Part shown: one piece after another, positions 6,689 through 13,126 of the stretch
Position numbering within the stretch: position 1 is the stretch's first letter
How the letters are laid out: every line of letters starts with the position of its first letter
Source: Chryseobacterium sp.
GTDB lineage: Bacteria; Bacteroidota; Bacteroidia; Flavobacteriales; Weeksellaceae
Reading direction: 5' to 3'
Assembly (NCBI GenBank): GCA_017989575.1
Contig: JAGNPP010000039.1
Coordinates: 1-13,238, forward strand
Length of the DNA: 13,238 nucleotides
The notes under the pieces: model-generated
Told to the model about the DNA's origin: nothing
The model's input: the letters and a program-made list of their open reading frames with translations, nothing else
Databases searched by the model: none
Translations under genes and position numbers: made by a program

Positions 6689-7492
6689 ATGGAAAATTCG
6701 AAGATTGGATTGGTATTGTCTGGTGGTGGAACTCGTGGGTTGGCCCACGCAGGCGTTTTGAAATTTCTGATGGAAAAGAATATCGAGCCTGATATTTTGT
6801 CTTGTTGTAGCGCAGGTTCTATCGTTGGCTCGTTGTATGCTGTCGGAAAAACGCCGGAAGAGATTTTGGATTTTTTCCAGTCTATCTATTTTTTTCATTG
6901 GAAGCACTTTACTTTTAATCAACCTGGATTTGTTTCATCTGCGATTTTCACAACTTACCTTAATCCAATTTTTGAAGGTATGACTTTGGGGGATTTGGAT
7001 AAAGATGTTAGAATTGTTGCTACAGAATTGATTACTGGACAACAAAAAGTTTTCGAAAAACATTACAAGATAGTTGATGCGATAATTGCTTCGTCTTGTA
7101 TTCCAGGGATTTCCACGCCCTATTTTATTGATGGAGAAATGTACAGCGATGGCGGTGTTTTGAATAATTTTCCAGCCGATGTTATCAATAATGAATGCGA
7201 AAAAATAATTGGCGTTTATGTCACGCCACCTCAAGATGTGGAAGCGAAAGATCTTAAAACCATCAAAGCTGTCACCACACGAGCTTACGAGTTGGCATCA
7301 CACCGGACTGAGATTTATAAATTTGCGTATTGCGACTGGTTTATAACATCCAAAAAATTATCCAAATACGGCATATTCGAAAGAAATCCTCAGCGATTGG
7401 TCGAGATTTTTGAAATAGGATACGACGAGGCCAAACGTTCGTTTTCAGAAAACGAAGAAGAATTTACCTTAATGTTTTCAAAAAAGGGATAA
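6689..7492 (+). CDS. Patatin-like phospholipase family protein
   Basis: The 267-residue protein has the patatin layout of a lipid acyl hydrolase with a Ser-Asp dyad. The oxyanion-hole loop GGGTRG is at residues 12-17, followed by LAHAGVLKFL. The nucleophile is S41 in CCSAGS, and D154 lies in the SDGG motif before VLNNFP. Family members normally carry GxSxG at the nucleophile; here the first Gly is C39. No signal peptide or membrane helix is visible, so it is probably cytoplasmic and resembles the short bacterial RssA/YchK-like group. The ATG at 6689 is placed so that GLVLSGGGTRG sits at the usual distance from the N-terminus. It begins just after the lpdA terminator, leaving almost no room for a promoter, and its 3' end overlaps the convergent hydrolase by 29 bp. 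Confidence 0.88.
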   Translation: MENSKIGLVLSGGGTRGLAHAGVLKFLMEKNIEPDILSCCSAGSIVGSLYAVGKTPEEILDFFQSIYFFHWKHFTFNQPGFVSSAIFTTYLNPIFEGMTLGDLDKDVRIVATELITGQQKVFEKHYKIVDAIIASSCIPGISTPYFIDGEMYSDGGVLNNFPADVINNECEKIIGVYVTPPQDVEAKDLKTIKAVTTRAYELASHRTEIYKFAYCDWFITSKKLSKYGIFERNPQRLVEIFEIGYDEAKRSFSENEEEFTLMFSKKG

Positions 7493-8261
7493 TTGCTTGC
7501 CAGTTTTCTTCCGCATCATCGTGGAAAGCAGACAACGCCATTGTTCCGTGATGACCTTTGGTTTTGGATGGAAGATAAAATTCTTTTTTAGCAGGAACTG
7601 AATTATAAATTGATTTCCATTGCGCTTCTTCGTTTCTTGCAGAGGATGTGAAGACTGGGATTTTTACATCTTTAGCGTATTCTGCAATGTTTTTATTTTC
7701 GATTTTGAAATATTCTCCTGGCGAATAGGCGATGAGCGCTTTGTAATCCTTGGGATATTTTGCAGCCATATAAAATCCTAAAGAAGCCGAGTAGGAACTT
7801 CCCCAGTAGATTATTTTTCTCGATTTGATTTCATTTTTAGCATAATTGAAAGACGCTTCCAAATCAGGAATTACATCTTGGAAAGCTGTCGACATGCCTA
7901 GTTTTAAAGCTTCTTTTTTAGTAAGATTAGTTACTTGATTCAAGATATCTCCAGAACGAAGATCTACCGCAAGCACATTGAATCCCAATTCTACAAGTCT
8001 AGGAGCAATGTGACGAAATTCACCTCGGCTAAAACCTGCCTGATGGTATAATATAATAAGCGGACCACGTTTGTTGTGGCTAGAGTAGTAATCTGCATAA
8101 ACCTTAAGCCCATCGGAAGTTGGAAAATTTACGGTTTTATAGGTGTGGTGTTTTACATTTAGTACTTCAGAAGTGTTGTAATCTGAAAGTGAGGCGCTCG
8201 AGGAACAACCAGTTAAACAATTAATCAGAATGATCCAAGGTATGAAATAGAGTTTTTTCAT
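7464..8261 (-). CDS. Lipoprotein alpha/beta hydrolase (dienelactone-hydrolase-like)
   Basis: The 265-residue protein begins with a lipoprotein signal (MKKLYFIPWIILINCLTGC), where LTGC is the lipobox and C19 the lipidated residue, so it should sit in the envelope. The mature part is an alpha/beta hydrolase: LIILYHQAGFSRGEF supplies the oxyanion-hole strand, IYWGSSYSAS contains the nucleophile elbow G154-S-S156-Y-S158 (the last Gly of GxSxG is Ser), and GHHGTMAL (236-243) carries the catalytic His. The acid is less clear: the strand IPVFTSSARNEEAQW has N210-E211 where an Asp is often found, so E211 may serve. The substrate is unknown. It is downstream of the channel gene on the same strand, 105 bp apart, and converges on the patatin gene with a 29-bp overlap. 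Confidence 0.85.
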   Translation of the reverse strand: MKKLYFIPWIILINCLTGCSSSASLSDYNTSEVLNVKHHTYKTVNFPTSDGLKVYADYYSSHNKRGPLIILYHQAGFSRGEFRHIAPRLVELGFNVLAVDLRSGDILNQVTNLTKKEALKLGMSTAFQDVIPDLEASFNYAKNEIKSRKIIYWGSSYSASLGFYMAAKYPKDYKALIAYSPGEYFKIENKNIAEYAKDVKIPVFTSSARNEEAQWKSIYNSVPAKKEFYLPSKTKGHHGTMALSAFHDDAEENWQAIIPFLKTLR

Positions 8262-8366
8262 AGTAAGGAATTTAAATTATTATCTTAATTGTATTTGATA
8301 TTTATTTAATATTCCTCAAATTTAAATGTTTATTTTTAATTATTCAACAAGTTATATTAATTATTT

Positions 8367-9194
8367 TTAAATTATTTTTTCTCCACAAATTTTACAGAAA
8401 CGCGCATTCTCGTCGTTGTCGTCATTGCCACATCTTTTGCAATTGAAGTTGTTTTTCTTTTGCTTTCGGAACTCCGAAGTCACAATTCCAGTTGGAACTG
8501 CAATAATACTATAGCCACAAAGCATTACAATAATTGATAACATTTTACCCAAAGGTGTCGCGGGAGAAATATCGCCATAACCAACCGTTGTAATCGTGAC
8601 AACTGCCCAATAAACACTTTGCGGAATACTGCTAAATCCATTTTTACCACCTTCAACAACATACATCAACGAGCCAATGAGCACGATGAAAACCACCATA
8701 AACAGAAGGAAAATATAGATTTTTCTTGAGCTGTGCTTTAGAGCTGAAACGATAAATCTTCCATCGTGCATGTAATCTGCCAAATTAAAAATCCTGAATA
8801 TCCGCAACATTCTCAACATCCTGATAATCGCCACAAAATGCCAAACTGGAAAAAATAAACTGATATAAAATGGAATTATCGACAAGAAATCTATCACTCC
8901 CAAAGGACTGAAAATATATTCTTCCCTGTCTTTTACGCAAATGATTCGCAATATATATTCTATGGTAAAAATCAAAGTGATGAAAAATTCCGCATAGTAA
9001 AACTCTGTCCGGTATTTTAAATTTATGATGGGAATAGTCTCCACCATTAGCAAAACTGTACTTATTAAAATAAGTGCCAGCAAAAAAATATCAAAGGTTT
9101 TCCCTGCTTTGGTATTGGACAAATAAACAACTTCGTAAATCTTTTTTCTCCAACCATCTTCCGGAATCAAATCAAACTCAGGCTTAATTTTCAT
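8367..9194 (-). CDS. Voltage-gated potassium-channel-like ion transporter with C-terminal zinc ribbon
   Basis: The 275-residue membrane protein has six transmembrane segments of the voltage-gated channel superfamily. S1 is around residues 35-53, S2 68-86 and S3 99-115. S4 carries arginines at every third position (R125, R128, R131, R134) in IIRMLRMLRIFRIF, and S5 is around 158-178. A pore loop with the potassium selectivity filter TTVGYGD (202-208) and S6 follow. A short cytoplasmic tail ends in C252-x2-C255...C267-x2-C270, a zinc-ribbon-like knuckle. The start at 9194 (MKIKPEFDL) is preferred over an upstream ATG at 9260. The extra 22 residues there are Phe/Ile-rich, would add an odd hydrophobic segment, and would start inside the palindrome at 9255-9266. 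It is divergent from the toxin-antitoxin operon. Confidence 0.9.
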   Translation of the reverse strand: MKIKPEFDLIPEDGWRKKIYEVVYLSNTKAGKTFDIFLLALILISTVLLMVETIPIINLKYRTEFYYAEFFITLIFTIEYILRIICVKDREEYIFSPLGVIDFLSIIPFYISLFFPVWHFVAIIRMLRMLRIFRIFNLADYMHDGRFIVSALKHSSRKIYIFLLFMVVFIVLIGSLMYVVEGGKNGFSSIPQSVYWAVVTITTVGYGDISPATPLGKMLSIIVMLCGYSIIAVPTGIVTSEFRKQKKNNFNCKRCGNDDNDENARFCKICGEKII

Positions 9195-9254
9195 AACTTT
9201 AAAATAAAAAATGAAGGTAATAAAAATTAAATCACAAAAAATAAAATAAAAAAT

Positions 9255-9287
9255 AGACAAAAGTCTTTTTTATACAGACAAAAGTCT
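9255..9287. promoter_or_regulatory. Tandem palindromic operator upstream of the RES-Xre operon
   Basis: Two identical copies of AGACAAAAGTCT lie at 9255-9266 and 9276-9287. Each is a dyad with AGAC/GTCT arms, and the copies are 21 bp apart, two helical turns, so two dimers would bind the same face of the DNA. The second copy ends at the base before the likely -7 element (9288-9295) and the first abuts the -33 region. That is where a repressor would block transcription. The antitoxin, a predicted DNA-binding protein, is the obvious candidate binder; this is inferred from position. Confidence 0.65.
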
Positions 9288-9295
9288 TATATTTG
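9288..9295 (+). promoter_or_regulatory. Promoter -7 element of the RES-Xre operon
   Basis: TATATTTG matches TAnnTTTG exactly and lies 20 bp before the antitoxin ATG at 9316. The expected -33 TTG 19 bp upstream is only a T-run (around 9266-9271), so the promoter may be weak or its -33 poorly conserved. It is embedded in the paired palindromes. Confidence 0.6.
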
Positions 9296-9315
9296 TAGTA
9301 GGTAAAATAAAAAAG

Positions 9316-9771
9316 ATGAAAAAATACAAAACAACAGATAGCGCACACTCCGTATCTGAACCAATCGCTACCTATGGCTATCAGAATTTTGACGATGGCG
9401 GTATTTTCAGAATGATAGAAATCGCAGAACGAGGGATTTCTTTCAAACTCTTCGATAATATTGTGAAAAAATTTCCATTTAGTTTTCAAGAATGGGCTGG
9501 TTTTCTTCATATCTCAGGGAAGACATTATCCCGTTATCAAAAAGAAGAAAAAACCTTTGATACATTGCAATCTGAGAAGATACTGCAAATAGAAATGCTT
9601 TACAAAAGAGGTGAGGAGGTTTTTGGTTCATCAGAGTATTTTTTGGTTTGGTTGCAGGCAGAGAATCTCGCTTTGGGAAAGACAAAGCCACAAGACTTGA
9701 TTGGAAGTAACTTCGGAATCTCACTTTTGATGGATGAGCTTACAAGATTGGAACACGGGATTTTAGCGTAG
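9316..9771 (+). CDS. Xre/MbcA/ParS-type antitoxin
   Basis: The 151-residue protein is the antitoxin of a RES-Xre toxin-antitoxin pair. Residues about 40-95 form an Xre-like helix-turn-helix core (SFQEWAGFLHISGKTLSRYQK) that would bind the operator. The C-terminal 50 residues are the DUF2384/MbcA-ParS-Xre toxin-binding domain, recognisable from WLQAENLALGKTKPQDLIG at 112-130, in the position of the family's 'NxxLGGxxPxDLL', and a final DELTRLEHGI. Family antitoxins neutralise the RES enzyme by capping its active site and repress their own operon. The length fits the family. The ATG follows AT-rich DNA with AAAAAAG. The toxin gene starts five bases after the stop, suggesting translational coupling. 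Confidence 0.88.
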   Translation: MKKYKTTDSAHSVSEPIATYGYQNFDDGGIFRMIEIAERGISFKLFDNIVKKFPFSFQEWAGFLHISGKTLSRYQKEEKTFDTLQSEKILQIEMLYKRGEEVFGSSEYFLVWLQAENLALGKTKPQDLIGSNFGISLLMDELTRLEHGILA

Positions 9772-9776
9772 CATTA

Positions 9777-10229
9777 ATGATAGTTTTTAGATTATCAAAA
9801 GAAATCTATGCCAACGATCTTTCTGGGAAAGGCGCAGAAATAGCCGGCGGAAGATGGAATAGCAAGGGCAATGCAGCTTTGTACACAGGGCAGTCTATTG
9901 CGCTTTGCGTCACCGAAATCGCTGTTCACATTCCACTTGGGATTATTCCGAAAGATTACCGATTGGTTCACATTGAAATTCCTGATATTGAAGTTTTTGA
10001 ACCGAAAAGATTTCCAAAAGACTGGAATACTTTTCCTCATCTCGACGCAACCCAAAAGATGGGCGACAAATTTCTAAAAGAAAATAAATTCCTAGCGATG
10101 AAAGTTCCATCCGCAGCGGTTCAAGGGGAATTCAATTACATAATAAATCCACGAAATATTAATTTTAACAAAGTTCAAATCAAGAAAGTGGAAAAGTTTA
10201 CTTTTGATGACCGATTGTTTGTTAGATAA
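9777..10229 (+). CDS. RES-domain toxin (NAD+-consuming)
   Basis: The 150-residue protein is a compact RES domain, named for conserved Arg, Glu and Ser. The likely active-site residues are R26 in GGRWNSKG, Y36 in ALYTG, E47 in CVTEIAVH and S112 in VPSAAVQGE, followed by the usual NYIINP near the C-terminus. Characterised relatives (MbcT of Mycobacterium tuberculosis and the Pseudomonas putida and Photorhabdus RES toxins) degrade NAD+ and arrest growth unless bound by the Xre antitoxin. All signature positions are present and the length is normal, so the toxin is probably active. It is coupled to the antitoxin and followed 11 bp later by the Nif3-like gene with no terminator in between. Confidence 0.9.
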   Translation: MIVFRLSKEIYANDLSGKGAEIAGGRWNSKGNAALYTGQSIALCVTEIAVHIPLGIIPKDYRLVHIEIPDIEVFEPKRFPKDWNTFPHLDATQKMGDKFLKENKFLAMKVPSAAVQGEFNYIINPRNINFNKVQIKKVEKFTFDDRLFVR

Positions 10230-10240
10230 AATTTAAATTA

Positions 10241-11338
10241 ATGATAATCAAAGAGTTTATAAAAGAATTTGAGAAGATAATTCCGGCAAGACAAGCGGAA
10301 GATTTTGACAATGTTTGTTTGCTTTGTGGAAATCCAGAAAGAGAAATTTCGGGAGTTCTGATTGCTCACGATGCTTTGGAATCCGTTATTGATGAAGCGA
10401 TTGAAAAGAATTTTAATATGATTCTTTGCTTCCATCCAATTATTTTTTATGGATTAAAATCCATTACTGGAAAAAATTATGTTGAAAGAGCAGTTCTAAA
10501 AGCTTTGGAAAATAAAATTGCGATTTATGCGATCCATACGGCTTTTGACAATGATTATTTTGGTGTTAATTATAAAATCTGTGAAGTTCTTGGATTGACA
10601 AATCAAAAAATATTAATGCCGAAACAAAATCAGTTAAAAAAATTGGAAGTTTATGTTCCGGTTGATTCTGCTGAGAATTTAAAAAATTCTTTATTTGAAG
10701 CTGGCGCAGGAAATATTGGTTTCTATGACGAATGCAGTTTTTCGATTGCTGGAAACGGAACTTTTCGCCCGTTGGAAGGTTCGAATCCGGTGACTGGAAC
10801 TCAAAATGAAAGAGAAAATGCGAATGAGGTTTTACTTTCTGTGATTTTTGAAGATTATAAAAAACATCAAATTCTCTTCGCAATGAAACAAAATCATCCT
10901 TACGAAGAAGTCGCTTATCAATTGATTTCTCTCGAAAATGAAAATCAATACACCGGTTTGGGACGATTTGGAGATCTGGAAACAGAAATGGATGAATTGG
11001 ATTTTTTGAAATTCGTGAAAGAAAAATTTAACCTTAATGCCATCAGACACAATTCATTAACCAAGAAAAAAATCAAAAAAGTTGGCGTTTTGGGAGGAAG
11101 TGGAGCAAGCGGAATCAAGTCTGCAATTTCTGCAAAATGTGATGCTTATCTCACTGGCGATGTGAAATATCACGATTTCTTTTCGGCAGAAGAGAAAATG
11201 CTGATTTGTGATATCGGACATTTTGAGTCAGAGCAATTTGTAACTCAACAATTATTTGAAATTTTGTCCGAAAAATTCACTACATTTGCAATCGCTAAAA
11301 CGACAATAAAAACAAATCCTGTTAATTATTTTATATAG
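10241..11338 (+). CDS. Nif3-like dinuclear metal-centre protein (YqfO/YbgI family)
   Basis: The 365-residue protein belongs to the Nif3/DUF34 family, ring-shaped hexamers with a dinuclear metal site and uncertain biochemistry, often annotated 'GTP cyclohydrolase 1 type 2 homologue'. The N-terminal half has AEDFDNVCLLCGNP, a strand ending at FHPIIF (64-69), then the HTAFDN motif with H99 and D103. Residues about 130-240 form the CutA/PII-like insert of the long Gram-positive and Bacteroidota type. The C-terminal half has GVLGGSGASG, AYLTGDVKYHDFF and DIGHFESEQ, which carry the remaining metal ligands. Shorter homologues have an HHP motif where this protein has F64-H65. The coiled-coil gene starts two bases after the stop, a classic pairing. 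Confidence 0.9.
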   Translation: MIIKEFIKEFEKIIPARQAEDFDNVCLLCGNPEREISGVLIAHDALESVIDEAIEKNFNMILCFHPIIFYGLKSITGKNYVERAVLKALENKIAIYAIHTAFDNDYFGVNYKICEVLGLTNQKILMPKQNQLKKLEVYVPVDSAENLKNSLFEAGAGNIGFYDECSFSIAGNGTFRPLEGSNPVTGTQNERENANEVLLSVIFEDYKKHQILFAMKQNHPYEEVAYQLISLENENQYTGLGRFGDLETEMDELDFLKFVKEKFNLNAIRHNSLTKKKIKKVGVLGGSGASGIKSAISAKCDAYLTGDVKYHDFFSAEEKMLICDIGHFESEQFVTQQLFEILSEKFTTFAIAKTTIKTNPVNYFI

Positions 11339-11340
11339 AT

Positions 11341-12120
11341 ATGGCTAAAGTAAACGAAATTTCTGTTGAAGAAAAATTAAGAGCTCTTTACGATTTGCAA
11401 ATCATCGATTCCCGTCTGGATGAGATCCGCAATACAAGAGGCGAATTGCCAATTGAAGTAGAAGATCTTGAGATAGAAATTGAAGGTCTTGAAAAAAGAG
11501 CCCAAAAATTCGAATCTGAAATTGCTGAGCAAAATGCTGAAATCAACAGCAAAAAAGACTTGATGAAACAAGCTCAAACTCTTATTGATAAATATAAAAC
11601 TCAGCAAGACAATGTTAGAAATAACAAAGAATTCGAAGCTTTATCAAAAGAAGTAGAGTACCAGGAATTAGAAATCCAATTGGCAGAAAAGAGAATCAAA
11701 GAATTTGGTGGAAAAATAGATCACAAAAAAGAAACTTTGGCAGATCTTACTTCTAAAATCGATGAGTTGAAAAACCATCTTTCTCACAAGAAAAACGAAT
11801 TGGAAAACTTGGTTTCTGAAACGCAAAAAGAGGAAGATTATCTATTAGAAAAATCTAAAGAATTTGCTGAGAAAATCGATAACAGATTGTTGGTTTCTTA
11901 CCAAAGAATCCGTCAAGGTTCTTCTACAGGACTTGCGGTTGTAGGTTTGGAAAGAGGAGCACCAAAAGGTTCATTTTTCACAATTCCACCACAGAAGCAA
12001 ATGGAAATTGCTCAAAGAAAAAAGATCATTATTGATGAGCATTCTGGAAAAATCTTGGTAGATGACGAGTTGGTAAACGAAGAAACTGCTAAAATGGAAA
12101 GCATTATCAAATTCAACTAA
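11341..12120 (+). CDS. CT398/COG1579-type coiled-coil protein with degenerate zinc ribbon
   Basis: The 259-residue protein is a long helical hairpin (about residues 10-185, rich in Glu, Lys and Leu heptads) followed by a small C-terminal domain. Homologues usually end in a C4 zinc ribbon, with CGGC after 'ERGA' and a second CxxCG before 'RILV'. Here the flanks are preserved (VGLERGAPKGSFFTIPPQ and IIIDEHSGKILVDDEL), but the four cysteine positions read P208, S211, D232 and S235, so zinc cannot be bound there. The spacing is unchanged, so the fold may persist without metal. The molecular role of the family is poorly defined; it is commonly paired with Nif3 genes, as here (2-bp gap). It ends 20 bp before a bidirectional terminator. 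Confidence 0.87.
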   Translation: MAKVNEISVEEKLRALYDLQIIDSRLDEIRNTRGELPIEVEDLEIEIEGLEKRAQKFESEIAEQNAEINSKKDLMKQAQTLIDKYKTQQDNVRNNKEFEALSKEVEYQELEIQLAEKRIKEFGGKIDHKKETLADLTSKIDELKNHLSHKKNELENLVSETQKEEDYLLEKSKEFAEKIDNRLLVSYQRIRQGSSTGLAVVGLERGAPKGSFFTIPPQKQMEIAQRKKIIIDEHSGKILVDDELVNEETAKMESIIKFN

Positions 12121-12140
12121 GAGGCTGATAATCAAAATAT

Positions 12141-12178
12141 AAAAAAGAGATTCCGAAAATTCGGAATCTCTTTTTTTT
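12141..12178. terminator. Bidirectional terminator between convergent genes
   Basis: GAGATTCCGA (12147-12156) pairs perfectly with TCGGAATCTC (12161-12170) around an AAAT loop. Six As before and eight Ts after give U-tracts on both strands. It would end the Nif3/coiled-coil transcript from the left and the GIN-protein transcript, whose stop codon is at 12197, from the right. Confidence 0.92.
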
Positions 12179-12196
12179 GTGAGAAAATAATATGAT

Positions 12197-13024
12197 TTAT
12201 CGGATATTGACAGATCCGGAACTGCTTTCGTTTTTGGTCACCTTATTAAGATCACCTCTTTTGATGACATTGATGTCACCGCTGGAAGATGCACTAGCCG
12301 TAAGACTTGTACGAACACCAATCGTAATATCTGCTGAAGAAGAAGTGGTGAGAACTGCACTTTCTGAGGTAAGATTTTCCGCTTTGATGTCACCAGAAGA
12401 TGATGCCTGTGCGCTCACACTTTCCGCTTTTCCTTTGATGTTGATTCCACCAGAAGATGACGTTTGAAGATTAAGACTTTTTGCAATCACATCTCCGTTG
12501 TAATCGCCACTGCTAGAAGCTTGGATGTTGACATTGTTTCCGCTGATGTTTCCTTTGATATTCCCAGAACTTGAAACTTTCACGTCCAAATCAGAGAATT
12601 TGAAATCATCTTTCAACAAAATACTTCCGCTGGAGCTGGCTACCAATCTATCAAAATCCCTGGCATAAACTTTAATTTTAATTCTATCAGTCGATATGCT
12701 CAGTTTTCTTTCCGATTGGATTTTCACGTGCACTTTTCTTCCTTCTTGTTTCACAACCACATATTGCATCAAGTCAGAAGGAGCATAAACCACGATTTTT
12801 TCTTCATTAGATTTATAAACTTCGGCTTTCAAAGAAGTTGAAATCTGCAATTCATCAAAATCAACAGAGTAGGATTTATCAATCACATCGCCTTTTCCAG
12901 AATCCGACAAAAGATGAGAAAACATAATGTCCGAGCCATTTGTGCCATCGCTTCCTTTGCTTTGGATGCAAGAGAAATTACCTACAGAGGCTAATAAAAT
13001 TAGAGATAAAAGTTTTATTTTCAT
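12197..13024 (-). CDS. Head-GIN/DUF2807 domain protein, probable lipoprotein
   Basis: The 275-residue protein starts with a signal peptide (MKIKLLSLILLASVGNFSC). C19 follows NFS, a weak lipobox, so it is either a lipoprotein or simply secreted. After a polar linker (20-45), residues about 50-275 form the DUF2807 'putative auto-transporter adhesin head GIN' fold, a right-handed beta solenoid. Eight turns are marked by SSSG or SSSA at about 130, 151, 170, 189, 208, 228, 246 and 267, a period of 18-21 residues, often followed by D-I or N-I. Such proteins are common in Bacteroidota envelopes, but their function is not established; 'adhesin' is a historical name and no autotransporter barrel is present. 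It is transcribed alone toward the terminator at 12141-12178. Confidence 0.88.
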   Translation of the reverse strand: MKIKLLSLILLASVGNFSCIQSKGSDGTNGSDIMFSHLLSDSGKGDVIDKSYSVDFDELQISTSLKAEVYKSNEEKIVVYAPSDLMQYVVVKQEGRKVHVKIQSERKLSISTDRIKIKVYARDFDRLVASSSGSILLKDDFKFSDLDVKVSSSGNIKGNISGNNVNIQASSSGDYNGDVIAKSLNLQTSSSGGINIKGKAESVSAQASSSGDIKAENLTSESAVLTTSSSADITIGVRTSLTASASSSGDINVIKRGDLNKVTKNESSSGSVNIR

Positions 13025-13126
13025 AAGTATAATTTTTTATAGTTTGATTTTATATAAGCAAGACAATTGAAAACTCTGTTTCATTACATCAAAAAATTAT
13101 TTTTTTTCATTCTAACCTGAGTTCGA
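13025..13126. other. AT-rich intergenic gap
   Basis: About 100 bp upstream of the GIN gene, with long A and T runs. No good TAnnTTTG promoter was found on the minus strand. The stretch AACCTGAGTTCGATTA at 13115-13130 looks like it could be part of an IS end next to the ORF at 13127-13238, but no inverted partner is visible. Confidence 0.3.

Noticed and set aside
7630..7640. Hydrolase as a pseudo-enzyme because the expected catalytic Asp is not obvious
   Set aside because: An adjacent Glu (E211) can serve and the Ser and His regions are intact, so inactivity is not supported.
9195..9260. Longer N-terminus for the channel gene starting at 9260
   Set aside because: The extra 22 residues are low-complexity Phe/Ile, would begin inside the palindrome at 9255-9266, and a well-placed Met at 9194 starts a normal channel N-terminus.
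12192..12467. Plus-strand reading frame of 91 codons
   Set aside because: It lies opposite the GIN-domain gene; its Ser/Glu/Asp periodicity is only the complement of the SSSG repeats, and the bidirectional terminator sits right in front of it.
12250..12640. Possible CRISPR-like or minisatellite array
   Set aside because: The repeated TCTTC/CACCAG-like units encode the SSSG turns, vary at the base level and have no spacer structure, so they are a protein repeat.
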